DNA of 64,000 nt from Morchella semilibera (lineage: Eukaryota > Ascomycota > Pezizomycetes > Pezizales > Morchellaceae): assembly GCA_009192285.1 (NCBI GenBank), contig WBVU01000012.1, forward strand, positions 248,001-312,000, in the 5' to 3' direction. The notes beneath the pieces are model-generated. The model saw only the letters and a list, made by a program, of their open reading frames with translations. It was not told the origin of the DNA and ran no database searches. Below, piece by piece: positions 11,332 to 24,055 of this stretch. Made by a program: the position numbers and the translations under genes. The stretch's first letter is position 1, and each line of letters opens with the position of its first letter.

Positions 11332-12123
11332 ATGAGTTTCCACCGCACCGCGCGCCCTCCACACCTCGATCTTTGTGTCGCCGAAGATGAATCTCCTTCA
11401 TCTGACAGCACAGAGGATGAAACTTCCTGCCCCACTTTATCCGAGTTTATGAATCCCCTTCTCACACCCTCCGAAATCACCATACTCGAAACTATCCACT
11501 TTCATCTCGACAAGCTCCTCTCCCCCACCCACTCCCCCGAAACCCTAACTTCCCTCCTCAAAGAGTTCCGTCCACTCCTCAATACTACTCATACCTTCCT
11601 CCCCATTGCCCTCCAGCAACGAGTCTCCACACTACAGCGCCAAATTCGCCTAGCCACTACCGCACTCGCGCAAGCAAACCGCGTCCAAAGCCGCCTGGAG
11701 CACTTGCGCAAGACGCTGCAGGAGATATCCCGACCTACAAGCCCACAGCAGAAGCGGAACGCCGTTTACGCAAAATTAACTCTCAATAAGCCACTCAAAC
11801 AGAGACTAGTAGAGGTGCTCGGTGGAAAAAACGAGTATGCGAACTACTTGGATACAGAGGTGCTTGCAGATATTAGGGGGCTAAAGCAGAAGGCAAAAGT
11901 CGAGAAGGGTCAGCTGGAGAGGCTTCTTGTGGTGGTAAGGAGTGTGCTTGATAGTTTTTGGGATATCAAACAGCAGTGGAGGGGTGGAGGGCTGTGGGAA
12001 TTGTTTTTGGCGGAGGGGGAGGTTAGGGTCGCCATTATGAATCTCTGGGCCGTAGAGGAGGTGAATAGGGCATGGGTTATGAAGGCAGTGGAGACAGTGG
12101 AGGCAGTGAGGGCAGTGGCATAG
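11332..12123 (+). CDS. Hypothetical helical / coiled-coil protein, 263 aa
   Basis: One intron-less reading frame from ATG 11332 to TAG 12121-12123. I do not recognise the family. Residues 1-40 are acidic and Ser-rich. From about residue 45 onward the protein is almost entirely alpha-helical, with heptad-like leucines in FHLDKLL, LLKEFRPLL, IALQQRVSTLQRQIR and LEHLRKTLQEI, and a final segment rich in Val, Glu and Trp. There is no signal peptide and no membrane segment. An alternative start is the Met in EFMNPLLTPSE at about residue 40. Codon use is moderate and consistent over the whole length, which is the main argument that it is real. It is isolated, with several kb of gene-free sequence on the left. 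Confidence 0.6.
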   Translation: MSFHRTARPPHLDLCVAEDESPSSDSTEDETSCPTLSEFMNPLLTPSEITILETIHFHLDKLLSPTHSPETLTSLLKEFRPLLNTTHTFLPIALQQRVSTLQRQIRLATTALAQANRVQSRLEHLRKTLQEISRPTSPQQKRNAVYAKLTLNKPLKQRLVEVLGGKNEYANYLDTEVLADIRGLKQKAKVEKGQLERLLVVVRSVLDSFWDIKQQWRGGGLWELFLAEGEVRVAIMNLWAVEEVNRAWVMKAVETVEAVRAVA

Positions 12124-13113
12124 CTTTTCTCCGCCACAAAAATAGTCGATTTGGGCTTTTTCTTTGATGGGTATTGAATTCGTCTGGCCCTGAGATTTAG
12201 TTGTGTTGGTGGCTGTTTTTTCTGCTATATTGTTCCCCTGTATCTTGTTACATCAGCAACTACTATCTCTAGATCATAACCACCTCCTATAGTAATTTAC
12301 TCAGCCACCAACAAAAAGCATAGAGCAATGACTGTTCTATCACTGTGGAGTTTGATGGCTTTGGATGTTTATCATTGCAATAGCGGTCACTGGTTTTCGG
12401 TTTGTCACTCGGGCTACCTTTTTTTCTCACAAAATGCTGACCGCAAATTGGTGTGTATAAAGATTGTTTGGATAACTAACACCAATAGACAATTCCCCCC
12501 ATTAGGGAACTCGATCGGCCGAGTGACTACTCATGAAGAATATTTGGGATCACGAATAATCACTCGACCGAGTGCTGCGGGGTAGTTTACGGCCGTACCG
12601 TGGATTAAACCTTCGACCTTTACAGTAGCTCACTCTAGCAATAGCTCGTATGGGCATGAAATAAGGGTGTGTATACAAGACCCCTAGCCGTGGAGCGTTT
12701 CGTTAGGGTGTTCATCTGTTTCGTTGAAAGGAAGGTGTGTTACGGTTAATTGCCTCTTACGTGTTACTGAGATAAGTCTTTTATATCTCTGATGGTGGAA
12801 ATGTGAAGGTATACAGCCTTATCATGGGTTGGGCTATTTTGTACCCGAGAGTGGTGCTGTTTCGTTTGCATTCGGTCAGTGAATGGAGTCAGGCCATTTT
12901 CAAATGTTTTAGTCCCCATAACCTTTCTGAGAGCCCTGCCTGCCTATTTAGCGGTAGATAGCAGTTGCAAAAGATGATTAAGTAAAGTCTTTGTCAAGAT
13001 AAACACAATCTCTAGATACTATATTCTTTTCTTTCCCTCTTTCTTTTTTTTTTTGTTTTGAGGCCACCCGCTGCGCCTAGACTTGACTTGGTGTTCCTCT
13101 GGTAGGTGGGGGG
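12124..13113. other. Gene-free stretch, possible small inverted repeat
   Basis: No gene. Around 12505-12575 an imperfect inverted repeat is built on ACTCG..CGAGTGA. T-rich runs occur near 13025-13055. Confidence 0.4.
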
Positions 13114-13298
13114 TATCTCTTTCACTGGTGGTTAAATGCTGCCAACTTTTGAGGGGCCACTGGCCGGCCTCTGCCACCGTGACAACTATGAACTAGTTCT
13201 TAGAAGTATAGGCGGCGTGTTCCTGGGGGAATTTTTCGGGTGCACGGTGCACTATGCGGCCCCCTTAAATGTTGGCAGCTTTACCGGCAAAAGAGCTA
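13114..13298 (+). mobile_element. MITE, family 1, copy A
   Basis: The left end TATCTCTTTC.CTGGTG..TGCTGCCAAC is an inverted match of the right end GTTGGCAGCTTTACCGGCAAAAGAGCTA. The same ~180 bp sequence occurs in opposite orientation at 52324-52497, so this is a repeat family and not a chance palindrome. TA at both ends suggests a TA target duplication, as in Tc1/mariner-type elements. No protein is encoded. Confidence 0.8.
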
Positions 13299-14330
13299 TG
13301 GGATACGGGTTATTGACAGTCTTTTACGTCCCAAGGGTGCGCAAGCCCCGAACCCCCCAATAACCTGAAAGAGAAGTTGTTCTAGCCAGCCATGGTTTTT
13401 TTTAAGACTGAGGAGTTGGACCGATTTGTAGGGATCTGACAAGATCCGTGGTACTGCCGACGCCTCCTCAGTATCGAAGACGTTGCAATAAAAACTAGTA
13501 GGGTTAGGGCTCCAGTCTTCTTGGCACTGGGTATTTATTATTTATTTATACTTCATACTGCATGCTCTTGGCAATAGCTCCCCCTAACATCAACTTCAGA
13601 CATTGTCAAACCGTGACAGCCACCAAGGAGTCTCAGGAGGTCTCGGATTCGGCGCAACGGCTAGAGAGCTACTGTAGGCCGAGGTTATTCGTCCTGATGA
13701 TGGCGTTCTGATAAAAGGAAAAAAGGAAGAAAAAAAAATGCTAATTAAAGCAAAGTTTGTAGCCCGCCTTGTGAGGTGGCCCTTGCCAAGATTTCTCAGG
13801 ATTTACTATTAACGTCGGAGTTTATGTGCATATGACGTGGAGAACTACATCTGAAACCTGCCTAGATAACACTACCTTAGGCCGGGCCCTCAAATGGTTT
13901 GTTATGGCAATGGCTTCATGCGCGTGGTAGGGTTAGCTTCAGGGTGAGGACAACCTTTTGCTTTCTCCCCCCTTCCACCGTGCCCGTTTTTTTAATTTTA
14001 AATTGTTATCCAGGTCTTTCATCCAAGGAGACATCAGGTGCCAGACTCCCCTCCTGCCTTTAGTGGTTGACGCCCTTAGAGCCTCAACAAAGCTGAAGGC
14101 TGCGGTTGAAGTCAATCCGGAGCATCAGGATCTTTTTAAGGCCTTTAACGGAGTGGCGGATTACTAAGGTTGGTGATAGCCTCCGAGTGATGGTATGTGA
14201 ACCAAGCAGACTCCCGGGTTTTAGTTTTTATTTATTTTTACTATTTACACACCAGGCACAATCTAAGTCCTGTCTGCTAGTAATTTCTACTGTTGTCTCT
14301 TGAACCGGATCTGTAACTGCAGCGAAGACC
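13299..14330. other. Gene-free spacer
   Basis: A short open segment at about 13958-14167 has fairly protein-like text but no start, splice or family support. Nothing else is seen. Confidence 0.4.
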
Positions 14331-15969
14331 CTAATACTGCGGGAAAGGGCCGGCAACCCCGCTCTTGGCCCACTCTGCAATCCCGCCCTTTATGTCAAAA
14401 ACACGCCCTCTTGCTATACCTGCATCTTTCAGCTGCTTAGTCACATGCTGCGAGTCATTCCCGAGACGGCAAATCACATAGACTGGCGCTTCAGGTGGAC
14501 TTTTAGCTAAGATGGACTGCAGTGGTGATGGGATCTTGGACGTCGCATCCTCTGTGAGTTCAAGTGATTCGAATTCGGAGTATGGAATGTCTTTCTACTC
14601 GTTAGCAAAGCTCTGCCAAGTGCTACAGTGTGGGATACGCACTTAAGCTCCCTTCTAGCTTGCAGATCCCAAACTGCGTTTCATCTCTCACGTCTAATAA
14701 TGTATGTTCCTTCCCTTCGTCCCGGAGTTTCGCATACTCTCTAACATCTACTCTTTCCTCAGGTCCCAACAACCCCACCGGGGTGCTACTCCCACAAAAC
14801 GCAATATGGTCGATCAGGCCCTTCTCCATTGCCTCCCTGGTAATCTTGTCCTTTGCATCAGCTGGCTCCCCACATGCCACGCAGGTCTTCCTTCTCCCAC
14901 GCATCTTTAAAGTTCTAAATGCCATTTGTGGAAAGGCCGAGAATATAGTCATACCCGTTGCTTTCGGCTCCGGGGGCCCCGGCCGAGAAAGAAGTTTTAT
15001 CGCTTCAAGGGCCTGGAGAACGCCCATGACGCCCACCACAGGGCCTAGAATCCCGCCTTCGCCACAACTGGTGACGGTAGAGGCTGGGGGTGGGTTTGGC
15101 CATATACAGCGATAGCAGGGACCAACACCAGGGGGATCGTTAAGCACGATTAGCTGACCGTCAGCGCGTAAGGCAGAGGCAGAGACGATGGGTTTGTTGA
15201 GAATTATTGCAGTATCAGAGATAAGATAACGGAGGGAGGGATGGTCAGTGCAATCAAGGATTAGGTCGTAGGGTGTAATTATGGATAAAGCATTGGCTGA
15301 GGTGAGCGCTTCTATGTGAGGGATATAAGTGGGATTTGGGTTTAAGCTAATGCGATTTTGGTGAGTTAAAATCCATTCGGAAGAGAGAATTCAGTAAGTA
15401 CTCTTTCAGGTAAGCTATTGCAGACTCAACTTTTGACATTCCAACCTTCGAAGTGGAATGCACGATTTGCCGGTGTAGGTTCGAGTGCTCAACAGTATCA
15501 TGATCTATTATCCCTATAGTTCCTACCCCAGCTCCAGCAACATATGCAGCAGCCGGTGACCCTAATCCTCCAGCACCCACTATTAGCACCTTGGCACGCT
15601 TTAGCCGCAGTTGCCCTACACCCCCCAATACTCCGAGTCAGCGATCATTGACCATGAGATATTTGGGACCTTAAACAACTAAACCTTACCATCGAACCCA
15701 ATCTCGGGCATTATCATCTGTCTTCCATATCGTCTATATTCATCCAAAGATAAAGGCAGATCTACATCCTCTTCTTTTTGAGCTTTGTACTGCGATGTGG
15801 TGTCATCGCTAGAAGCTGCTTGAGCAGAAGTACGAAGAGTAGCCAACTCGGCCTCGAGCTCCTGTATACGAAGCTGAACTGCTGCGGGGTCTTGAGATGG
15901 CATTTCAACTACTCTCTTTTTATGGGGGGATGTTTGGTGGAGAGCTAGCTCGCTCAAAGTGCGAGTCAT
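14331..15969 (-). CDS. UBA4: Adenylyltransferase/sulfurtransferase UBA4 (MOCS3 ortholog)
   Basis: An E1-like enzyme that adenylates and thiocarboxylates Urm1, supplying sulfur for tRNA wobble-uridine thiolation and protein urmylation; in many fungi it also activates the molybdopterin synthase small subunit. Four exons (15969-15690, 15615-15402, 15346-14643, 14590-14331) join in frame to 485 residues. A short N-terminal coiled coil is followed by the nucleotide-binding GAGGLG (about residues 107-112), the zinc-binding CYRC (242-245) and CVAC (320-323), and the E1-type cysteine at about 259 in TSCGEGG. A C-terminal rhodanese domain has its active Cys at about 440 in ICRLGNDSQ. Exon 4 has several AG acceptors after the GCTAAC branch site; only the furthest keeps the frame and gives NIPYSEF. 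Length suits the family (yeast about 440). Confidence 0.95.
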
Positions 15970-18034
15970 TGTTCGTTAGTGAAGGAGGGTAGTTACCCGG
16001 CTGGCTGGTGTGGTGGAAGTGACGTTAGTGGGATTCATGGGCGGTCACTCGATGCTCATGTCGTAACTAAGACCGCAAATGACTTAATGGTCAGTCCCAG
16101 GATTTCGAAATTATTTTCAGCCTTGTAGGAAAGGCGGGACCCCTGACTTTTACAGCTGCTTATGCCGTGCTCACTTAGGTAGTGTAGGGTACCCACCTGA
16201 ATGTTGACCGTACCGTCCGTGGCAGGTAGTACAGATCGCTGATCTGATCATGGTCACGCTCCCCCACACTGCCACACTCCCAACTGTTGAAAAGATGATT
16301 CCCCATTAATTCCCTATCTATTATATATACTTTGTATCTAGCTAGATTAAAAACATCTCAACACTCTAAGCCGGTGCTAGGCGATATTAATAGGGCTGAT
16401 ATATCATTTGTCAGACGTTGGTAAAATAGCCTAAGTACGCCCAAGTGGTATTCGCAATTTTCGGAACTATGTAGGTGGGATTTCTATTTTTGTTTAGGAA
16501 TCTAGACATCAGTGCTCCCTGCAAGAATGCTTGTGTGTGTGGGGTAAGAATGTTGGTCTCGAATCACATACATAGTTGGGTTTGGGGCGTTGTATACCCA
16601 CCACCACCGAAAATTGAGAACACTAGCAACGAGGACTCAAGCTGCCCTTTTATGTCAGAGAAAAATGTTTTTCCGTCTCCACCATCTTTTAACTTTCCCA
16701 CTCCCATCCCCGAGCCGCCGGGCCACTCACTCACTTACTCACTCACTCACTGTGTCTTGATTCGTCCCACCGAGGCCCGCACACACACACAGACCAAGGA
16801 ATCATACATGAGATTACCCACCCACCGTACCAGGGCGCTTTATCCCACGGGTATGTAGAAAAGAAAAAACCAGTATGTACCTGCATCTACCCGCCTGGTG
16901 TCTGTGTGTGTACGGACGGTGCCTAGCTAGGCTGGTAATGTATTCATGTATTTGCACGGGGTGGTTATCAGCCCTTTCCTCGATGCTCGCGTGGAGCGCT
17001 GCGGCTGAGGAAGGGTACGGGGCGGAGGGGGGGTTGAAATGATCGGTTGTGTAGCTATAGCTGATCTCGTGCAACGTATATAATTTGTGTCCCCAGTTAC
17101 ATGTATGTAACAGACAAGAGACCCTCGGATACGTGGTGCGGGATCGATCAATCGATCTGCTATATTCTAGACGCACTCTAGACGCGCGAAAGGACATACA
17201 TACATACATGTACATAGCTTGATTGCAGAGTTATATTTTATATATGAAGCAGCAACCAGTAGAATAGTAAAAAAAGGAATTATCAGAAACCAGCCATATT
17301 TTTTTTTTGTTTGGAAAAAAACTAATAACTATGTTCGTAGATGCCCTTCCATCCAAGTCCATCATACCATCCCGTCCCATCCTGATCATAACATAGAGAG
17401 AGAGAAAGTAAAAAACAAGTAGGAAAAAAAAAAACTCCTCATTAACACCACCCTAAAAATGGAAAAGGGAAAACGAAACATTAGAGATCGAAAAATGGTA
17501 TCCGTAAAATGCATCAAACATAACATGCCTCGAATCATAGATACCATGTCTCACAGGGCATGACATAACAGAGCATAAATCCTCCCTGAATAAAAAAAAA
17601 GATGAAAACGAGAGATTATGTGCCAAATAGCAGTTTAACAAAGTCAGAAGGCAATAAGATGGCATCATAACAGAGCGAGGGACGCAAAATGAAGAGGGTC
17701 GAATGAAAACAAGCGATAAGAAATGCACAATATGAATATGGTATATAATAGGTGAAGTCATGGAGGCAAGAACATTTCAGCAATGAAGTAAAAAAAAAAT
17801 GGATATGGAACGAAACGAAATGAAATGAAAAATGAAAACCCCAACTGAAAGAGAAAAAAAAAAAAAACCAGAAGCCCTACATGCTACACGCTTAATGCCA
17901 GTGCTAAGTCAAACTTTTTTTCGGACGAAAAGTCCCCGTGGGGACCAACGATTGTCGTCCCTTCACCTCCCCGCCCCAGTTAATCATAAACTTCGTTAAA
18001 TCGAGTTGCCGACATTCCAATCCAGTAAAATCCT
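15970..18034. other. Gene-free spacer between UBA4 and the Zn2Cys6 gene
   Basis: No gene supported. It contains an ACTC repeat at about 16730-16755, two TACATGTA octamers near 17098 and 17208, and several A-rich runs from 17.4 to 17.9 kb that are probably the 3' flank of the Zn2Cys6 gene. Confidence 0.5.
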
Positions 18035-21018
18035 TTATCCGATAAATTCGCCGTTGGCCATCTCCCACCATGGCTTGTCCTCTTTCCATACTCGCTGCAT
18101 CAATAATCTGGCATGCCTCACCTAAATAAAACAAATATGATTAGCCGACATTGCCGCGTTAGAGGAAAGAAGCGATTGGCTTACCTGTGTGAGACCACTC
18201 TTTTCCACCTCTACCATTCTACCTAGGGTGTAATCCCTATGATATTGCTGGATCGCTTCACAACCCGCGGAGAATAGAGGGAAAAGCAAACAATTCTCCG
18301 CTGTGCCTCCTTGCCGCACCTTTGACATGGCCATAACTATTTGCTCAACCGCGGTTTGGACGTTCGGATGTCCTGTAGGATAGTTCAATACGCGACGATA
18401 TAGGTGCACCAACGCCGCCCAATGAAACGCGTCGTTCGCTGCCAAAAGTTCTCCGGCGTCTAGGGCATCCGTAGGCGAGCCCATCTGGAAATGTTTTCCT
18501 TGGTGATGTGTGTGGCTGCAGTGACCGGAGGCCTTGCCCCTAGCATCCTCCAATTCTTTTTGCAGGACCATTGCCTGAGTCCGGATAGATTGCGAAGGTC
18601 TCCACATGTCCATTTGCTGGCGATAGGTCTGAGTATAGTTCGAGGGATCCTCCAACATGAATCTCTTCTCCCTCTCACATTGCCTCGCCAATTCTCCAAT
18701 CTTTGCTAAAATACTGACACATCTCCCTGTAAAGCCGAAGAAGCAATCTACGGAATATTCCTCCTGTTCATCGTCCTCCACATCGTCGTTGGTCCAGTAT
18801 TTGCCGCTAAAAAACGGTTCCTCAATTTCCCGCCCACTCAGGCTTCCCAACAGGTCTAGGTACGCAAACCATCGCACCAAAAAGTAAGACACTTTGTCTC
18901 GACTGTGCATACCCTGGGCACCCCCGCGAGCAAGGATAATCTTCCGGGCAGCGCTCAGATGCGTTTGCCAGGTCAGGCCGCTCATGTGAAACGGATTAGG
19001 CGAGATGATTTGATATGACGATAGCATAATGGCAGTAGCGAGTGTTGAATCGCTCTTGGCATCATTGGGATCGTCAAGCGATGCATGAAGACTTCTAACA
19101 GTTTCATCCAAGAACCTGCCAATTCGTTCGGTAGGCTCCTTATGGGCGAGGAGTCGTGCCCGGTGGCTGGCAGAATATGCAAGCAGCAGATTCATCAGAT
19201 GATCCGTTTGCACGGCCACTAAAAAGATACCGGATTATGTCAGCTGAAACCCGCATACTACCCAAATAAGAATCTCTACCCGACGGGGAGTTATGGCTTA
19301 CTTTGAGGCAGAATGCTCTTGAACGGGTTCTCGGAGCAATCGTGAGGAACCAATAACCTTGCAGTGTAATGCAGATAATGATGGAAGTACATCATGTTCT
19401 TTTTGCTAGACAATACCAGCTGCGGCAACGGATCAAGCCGTCGGGGGATCGTTATTTGAACGGGGTAAAATGGTGAGTTAGGGTTCATGTTATACATCCC
19501 ACTGCTTCGGGCGCCACTAGGATACATCCGTGAGGTGTTGTATCTTTTCATAGTTTGGGAGTAATCCCCAAAATCATGTCGCGGGATTTCTTCCACATCA
19601 CTGTCCTGATCTAGATCTGGCTCACCATGATCTACACCAAAGTTCATGCCTTTAGGACTTTCCGCACCAAAGCTCGGACTATCTTCTTGTTTGAATTCAT
19701 CCATATCTGACTGGGCATATCTTTCAACATAGCCGTAGCCGTTATCCGGGTTAGGTAAGGGTGCGGCAAGTAAATTCTCGACGGAAACACGTCGAATTAT
19801 CGGCGTGTTCCCAATTCCCACGCCCGACACGCCTGAATGATCCAGCAATCCCATGTGATGTCCCATTGAAACACCGGATGATGTTGGCAAGTAATCAAGA
19901 GCCGTCCCAATAGATGTAGTATGTGGCGGCATGGTTACAGAATGCCCGTTCATATTACCGTAGATAAATGGTGAGTTGGGAGCGGGCTGGGTGGGCGAAG
20001 TACTAGTGCGTATTCTCTTTGTAGGTGATTGAAGAATCGGTGGCGGTGCATGGTACACCTTTTGTTGCTGGTGCAAAGGGGGCGAATTTTGCGGCTGAGA
20101 ATAGTGAGTGGGACTAGTTACAGAACCTGGGGGACTATGAACATATCCGTTCCCATGACTTGACCCAGGTGACGCGATCTGTGTGACAAAGGACCCAGAC
20201 ACTGGTGTGTATGGGGTGTAGATACTCTGATGATGCTCCGTTTTATAAACGACGTCATCGTTATAACCTGAAGAATGGGGAGTGGCAGTTGTAGGAGTCA
20301 GGTTTTGTTCCCAATCAAAAGGATTTGGCCTATTTTGTGGGTGCATTATTGGGGTTTGGGGTTGTAGAGGAGGCGGGCGTCCATTAGTTATCCTCAGCTG
20401 AGGGTCTAATTGCACAGTGGAGGCTTGCATTACAGGTTGTGGTGGAGTCTGAGGTTCTGCTACCGAGAACACAGTCTGGTAATTTGACAATGTTGTCTTC
20501 TTTCCGCTTCCAACCCTCGGTACGGGGGCCTTCCGTGTAGTGCCATTGTTATGTGTCGTCTGTACAAAGGTTTGGGGCGATGGGAAATGTTGATTGATTG
20601 AAAACTGACCAGCACCGGGGATAAACTGTGACTGGTCGTCGGGGTTGGGATCTTGACCGTTCGCTCCGTTTTCCAGCTGCTTTTTCTTCAATGGGCGACC
20701 GCCCCATGATAGGCGAATTTTGTAATCGCAGTCTTCATCGAGTCGCTCACAGTTGCTACACCGGGGCTTCTCTTCTCCGCATTTCACCTTGCGAGCCTTG
20801 CAGTTCCTGCACGGATTACGCCGTTAATAAGCACCATCTTGGTCGAAATTAACTGATCGGGAGAGGGAAGAGAGGGGGAGTGGGAACGAGGAAGGGAAAT
20901 TAAGCGGAGAAAACGGAATGGATGATGATGCGAATCAAGGAAGTGAAATAGTAGCATACCAGCAACCGTTTCTGCTGCGACGACGAATCTCACGCCCAGC
21001 GACTGGAGCCCGAGGCAT
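18035..21018 (-). CDS. Zn2Cys6 fungal transcription factor with Fungal_trans_2-type domain, 894 aa
   Basis: A nuclear DNA-binding regulator. Exons 21018-20960, 20806-19302, 19218-18185 and 18121-18035 splice in frame to 894 residues. The binuclear cluster is complete (Cys at about 19, 22, 29, 36, 39, 46; spacing 2-6-6-2-6) and is split by a 153 bp intron after the first Cys. It is followed by DYKIRLSWGGRP and KKK. A ~420-residue low-complexity middle region rich in Pro, Gln, Ser and His follows, then a helical C-terminal half (YSASHRARLL, SGLTWQTHLSAARKIILARG) of the Fungal_trans_2 type. The last exon gives VRHARLLMQRVW; reading through instead would end in nonsense. Target genes cannot be told from sequence. 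The 3 kb upstream stretch is pyrimidine-rich on the coding strand, which suggests a long regulated leader. Confidence 0.94.
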
Positions 21019-24000
21019 TGTTGAGTTGGTTATCTAATTAAATAAGGTTGGTGGGGAATCGCTATAGCGCGACGGAGTAGGAGAAGGAGGGAGAGTAAGG
21101 TTCAATTCGATGTTGTGGCGATAACGTCACGAAAGATGGCGGGGTGGTAGGAAGGAGGTTAATTCAACGACAACACGGGACGAGAATGAGATCGTCGCGG
21201 CAAGATAAAACGAACAGACGCTGAAGGAGAGAGAAAATCTTGGTGTGAAATTAACGCGAAAGGGAGACGGCGCCTGAGACCTTGATAATAATTTTTTTTT
21301 TTTTTTAGATACCGACGAGCGGATGAGCGGGCAGGCGGGAGGCGGGGGCGGGAAGGGGGTTAGTACAATAAAAAACTGAACCCTTTTTCTTTCTTTAAGG
21401 TAGTGGGCGGACAGTAAGTATTGTGGTATGATGTATGAGATAGTCAGACAGCCCAGTATCAAGTAGGTAACTGTAGCAGGAGCCGCAGTGAAGGGAAAGA
21501 GGAGGGGGGGGGCGATAGTAATGATAGCAATGTGTGGTGTAAAGGGAAATAGTAGTATCAGAGAAGTAGCAGCGAAGGAGGAGGGTTCGAGCGCATGCAG
21601 TACAGAATGTATGTAATGATCCGGGGGGCTATATCTGGTCGGGCAAAACACAGAAGGCAGCAGCAGTATCAAAACAAAATAAGTATTTGTAAGAAAACAA
21701 GAGTGGTAGTGGTAGGCAACGCTGCCTACTGCTGTGGGTGACCGAGATTCGTACTCAGACCGTAGCGTGCTGACTCCGAGTGACTGACTGACGAACTGAC
21801 CGACTGAAGTCTGACTTGACAGACTTTCGAAGGGGACGGAGAGAAGAAAGTGGGAGGGAGGATAGAGAACTGAAGTAGAAGTGCGATCCGAAGAGAGAAG
21901 ATGAATAGAGGGGCCTGGAGGTAGAGGGGGGGGGGGAGGTGGGTCGTCGTCGTGGTGGTGGTGGTGGTGGTGGTGGTGGTGGTGGTGGTGGCCAGTGTGG
22001 GTGTGTGGGTGTGAACGGGGGAGCAGGGTACCCTCTTTTAGTTACATACAGGGTCTAGGGAACAACCGTATGAAGTGTCTGGGGAGGCAGCCTTTCAGTC
22101 GATCATAGGGTGGGGGAGGTTAGAGATATTGCTGAGAGGGCGATGGCAAGCATCTACTGGACGAACCACACAAGGTGGAGTACACGGACGAGGGCGAAGG
22201 CATAAATTGTGGAGAGGCCAGTCGGTATCTCCATATGTACGTCCGCTGTATCACGGGAAAGCACAATCTAGCGAGGCGGCACTGGCAGTAGGTATGGTAT
22301 GTATGTACATGTACCTAGCTATAGTATAGAATTAAGCAGTAACGTATCGAGAAAACTGTCGCAGGCTGCTGGTAAATCGAGTAATGCCGAGGGATTTGAG
22401 AGCCGCTTGTCTGGCAACAACAACGTACAATGCATCGTGGTGATACTCTATAAGTTATAATGTGGTATTGTAGAGAGTAAATGTACATGTACTGTCTAAC
22501 TGTGCCTACATGTAGGTACCCTAGCTGGCCAGTCCTTGTTAACTACTTTGCTTCATGTAGATATGAAGTACCTCCACCTAGAATACGCATTTCTTTACGT
22601 CCTTACTCTACGGTAGATTTTTATTAGGTACATGTACCTCCTTTAGAGTACCGACCTACACTGCCATGTACTTACAATATTACCATACATGATGTATCCT
22701 ATGGTTTCCCTCTCCCTCACACCCCAGAAATATATTCAAATCTACTGGCTATATTTTTTTTTTTTCCTTTCCAACCTCCCCTGGTCTCTTCCCACCCCTC
22801 CAAAAAAAAAAAAAGGGAAAAATTAGGAGAAAAAAGAAAAGAAAAAAAAATCCCCTGCCCTCTCTTAGGAATTGATCTCAATCGTAAAGATTAACGCCGC
22901 CAACCGCAGAGGAGAGCAACAGTAAATCGGTGGAAAGAGGGAGGGGAAAGGGGCCTATTGAACAGAGCGGAGAAGGGCAATAGGCCGATCTGGTTGTCGC
23001 TGGTAGTAAAACGAAGCCACAGTAGTGGACGCCCGCCATGCGCGTGTCTATGAGACCATGTTCTACCTACTCCTGGTGACACACCTGAAAGCTGCGAGCT
23101 GCGGCAGGGATGAGGGGGTTTCTCTTTAGTTAACGCACAGTGTTGTCCAAGTAAAACTCACATATCTAACCGCTTCGATACGTTGCGACTGCACCCCCCC
23201 CCCCTCCTTAAAAGACCCTTGAGGGCTAAATTTGTGATCCAGGTAGCTTGAAGTGTATCGTGCATTTCTGTCTTCACTTTTTGGAGTGCCGTGATGTACG
23301 TGATACCCGTACGTACAAGGTCGGCACAGACGCAACAATAGGTATGAGACAAGTAGCGAGTACATCTTTGTAGGTACATGGTAATAGATAACGGTTAATG
23401 ATGTCTCCCATCCTTTTTTTTCCCTGATGATAATAGAATCGTCATGAGGAAATCTCGATCACTTAGTAGGATAATAATAAGCATCGGGTTACCTCGGCAC
23501 ACGGTCCGGCTCAATAACGGTGACCCAATTCCACACTCGGATTGCCACTGACCGACCACCCTATTCGGAACGGACTCGAAAGAAGCCGAGAGCAAATGCC
23601 CAACAGTAGAGTAGGTAGAGTACTGCTTCTTTATTCTATTTGTCGTCGCTAGGTAGGGGTCCATACTCTAGACCAACTCTACATACCGTACCACGGCTGT
23701 AAGTCATTTGAGACTACTAGGTACTCACGCTATGGTCTTGCATGCTTGATCCTCAGCAGGCTCAAATCCGTGCGTTTCTTTTTTGGAAGCTTCTTTCCCT
23801 AGATTCAACTCACTACGTCAGCCCTACAAGGTCCAACCAGAGCGTCCTTGATAACACGTATGAGAGAATACGGAGTGTCTATCCGTAGCTGTCTTTGCTT
23901 TATCTACTAAGGTGCAGTACCTGTCTCGACTTTCAAGCATCAGTTTCATCAAACTATTTCTTCTACTTACGACCCAAATCCCCCTCCCCCAATTAAAGCC

Positions 24001-24055
24001 CAGAAACCCCCCATTTTCCTGAAAGATCCAAGTGTCATAGACGACGACGACGACA
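21019..24055. promoter_or_regulatory. Long divergent intergenic region, Zn2Cys6 gene / AIG1-like gene
   Basis: About 3 kb without a supportable gene lies between two divergent starts. The side next to the Zn2Cys6 gene is CT-rich on its coding strand. A (GTG)n microsatellite occupies about 21944-21990. Four TACATGTA octamers cluster at about 22307, 22486, 22509 and 22628. Poly-T and poly-A runs flank 22750-22850. Confidence 0.6.

Noticed and set aside
12505-12575. Inverted words ACTCG..CGAGTGA as a possible small MITE
   Set aside because: The arms are short and interrupted; the ends could not be defined.
13958-14167. Protein-like text around ALRASTKLKAAVEVNPEHQDLF
   Set aside because: No start, splice partner or known family; too short to call.
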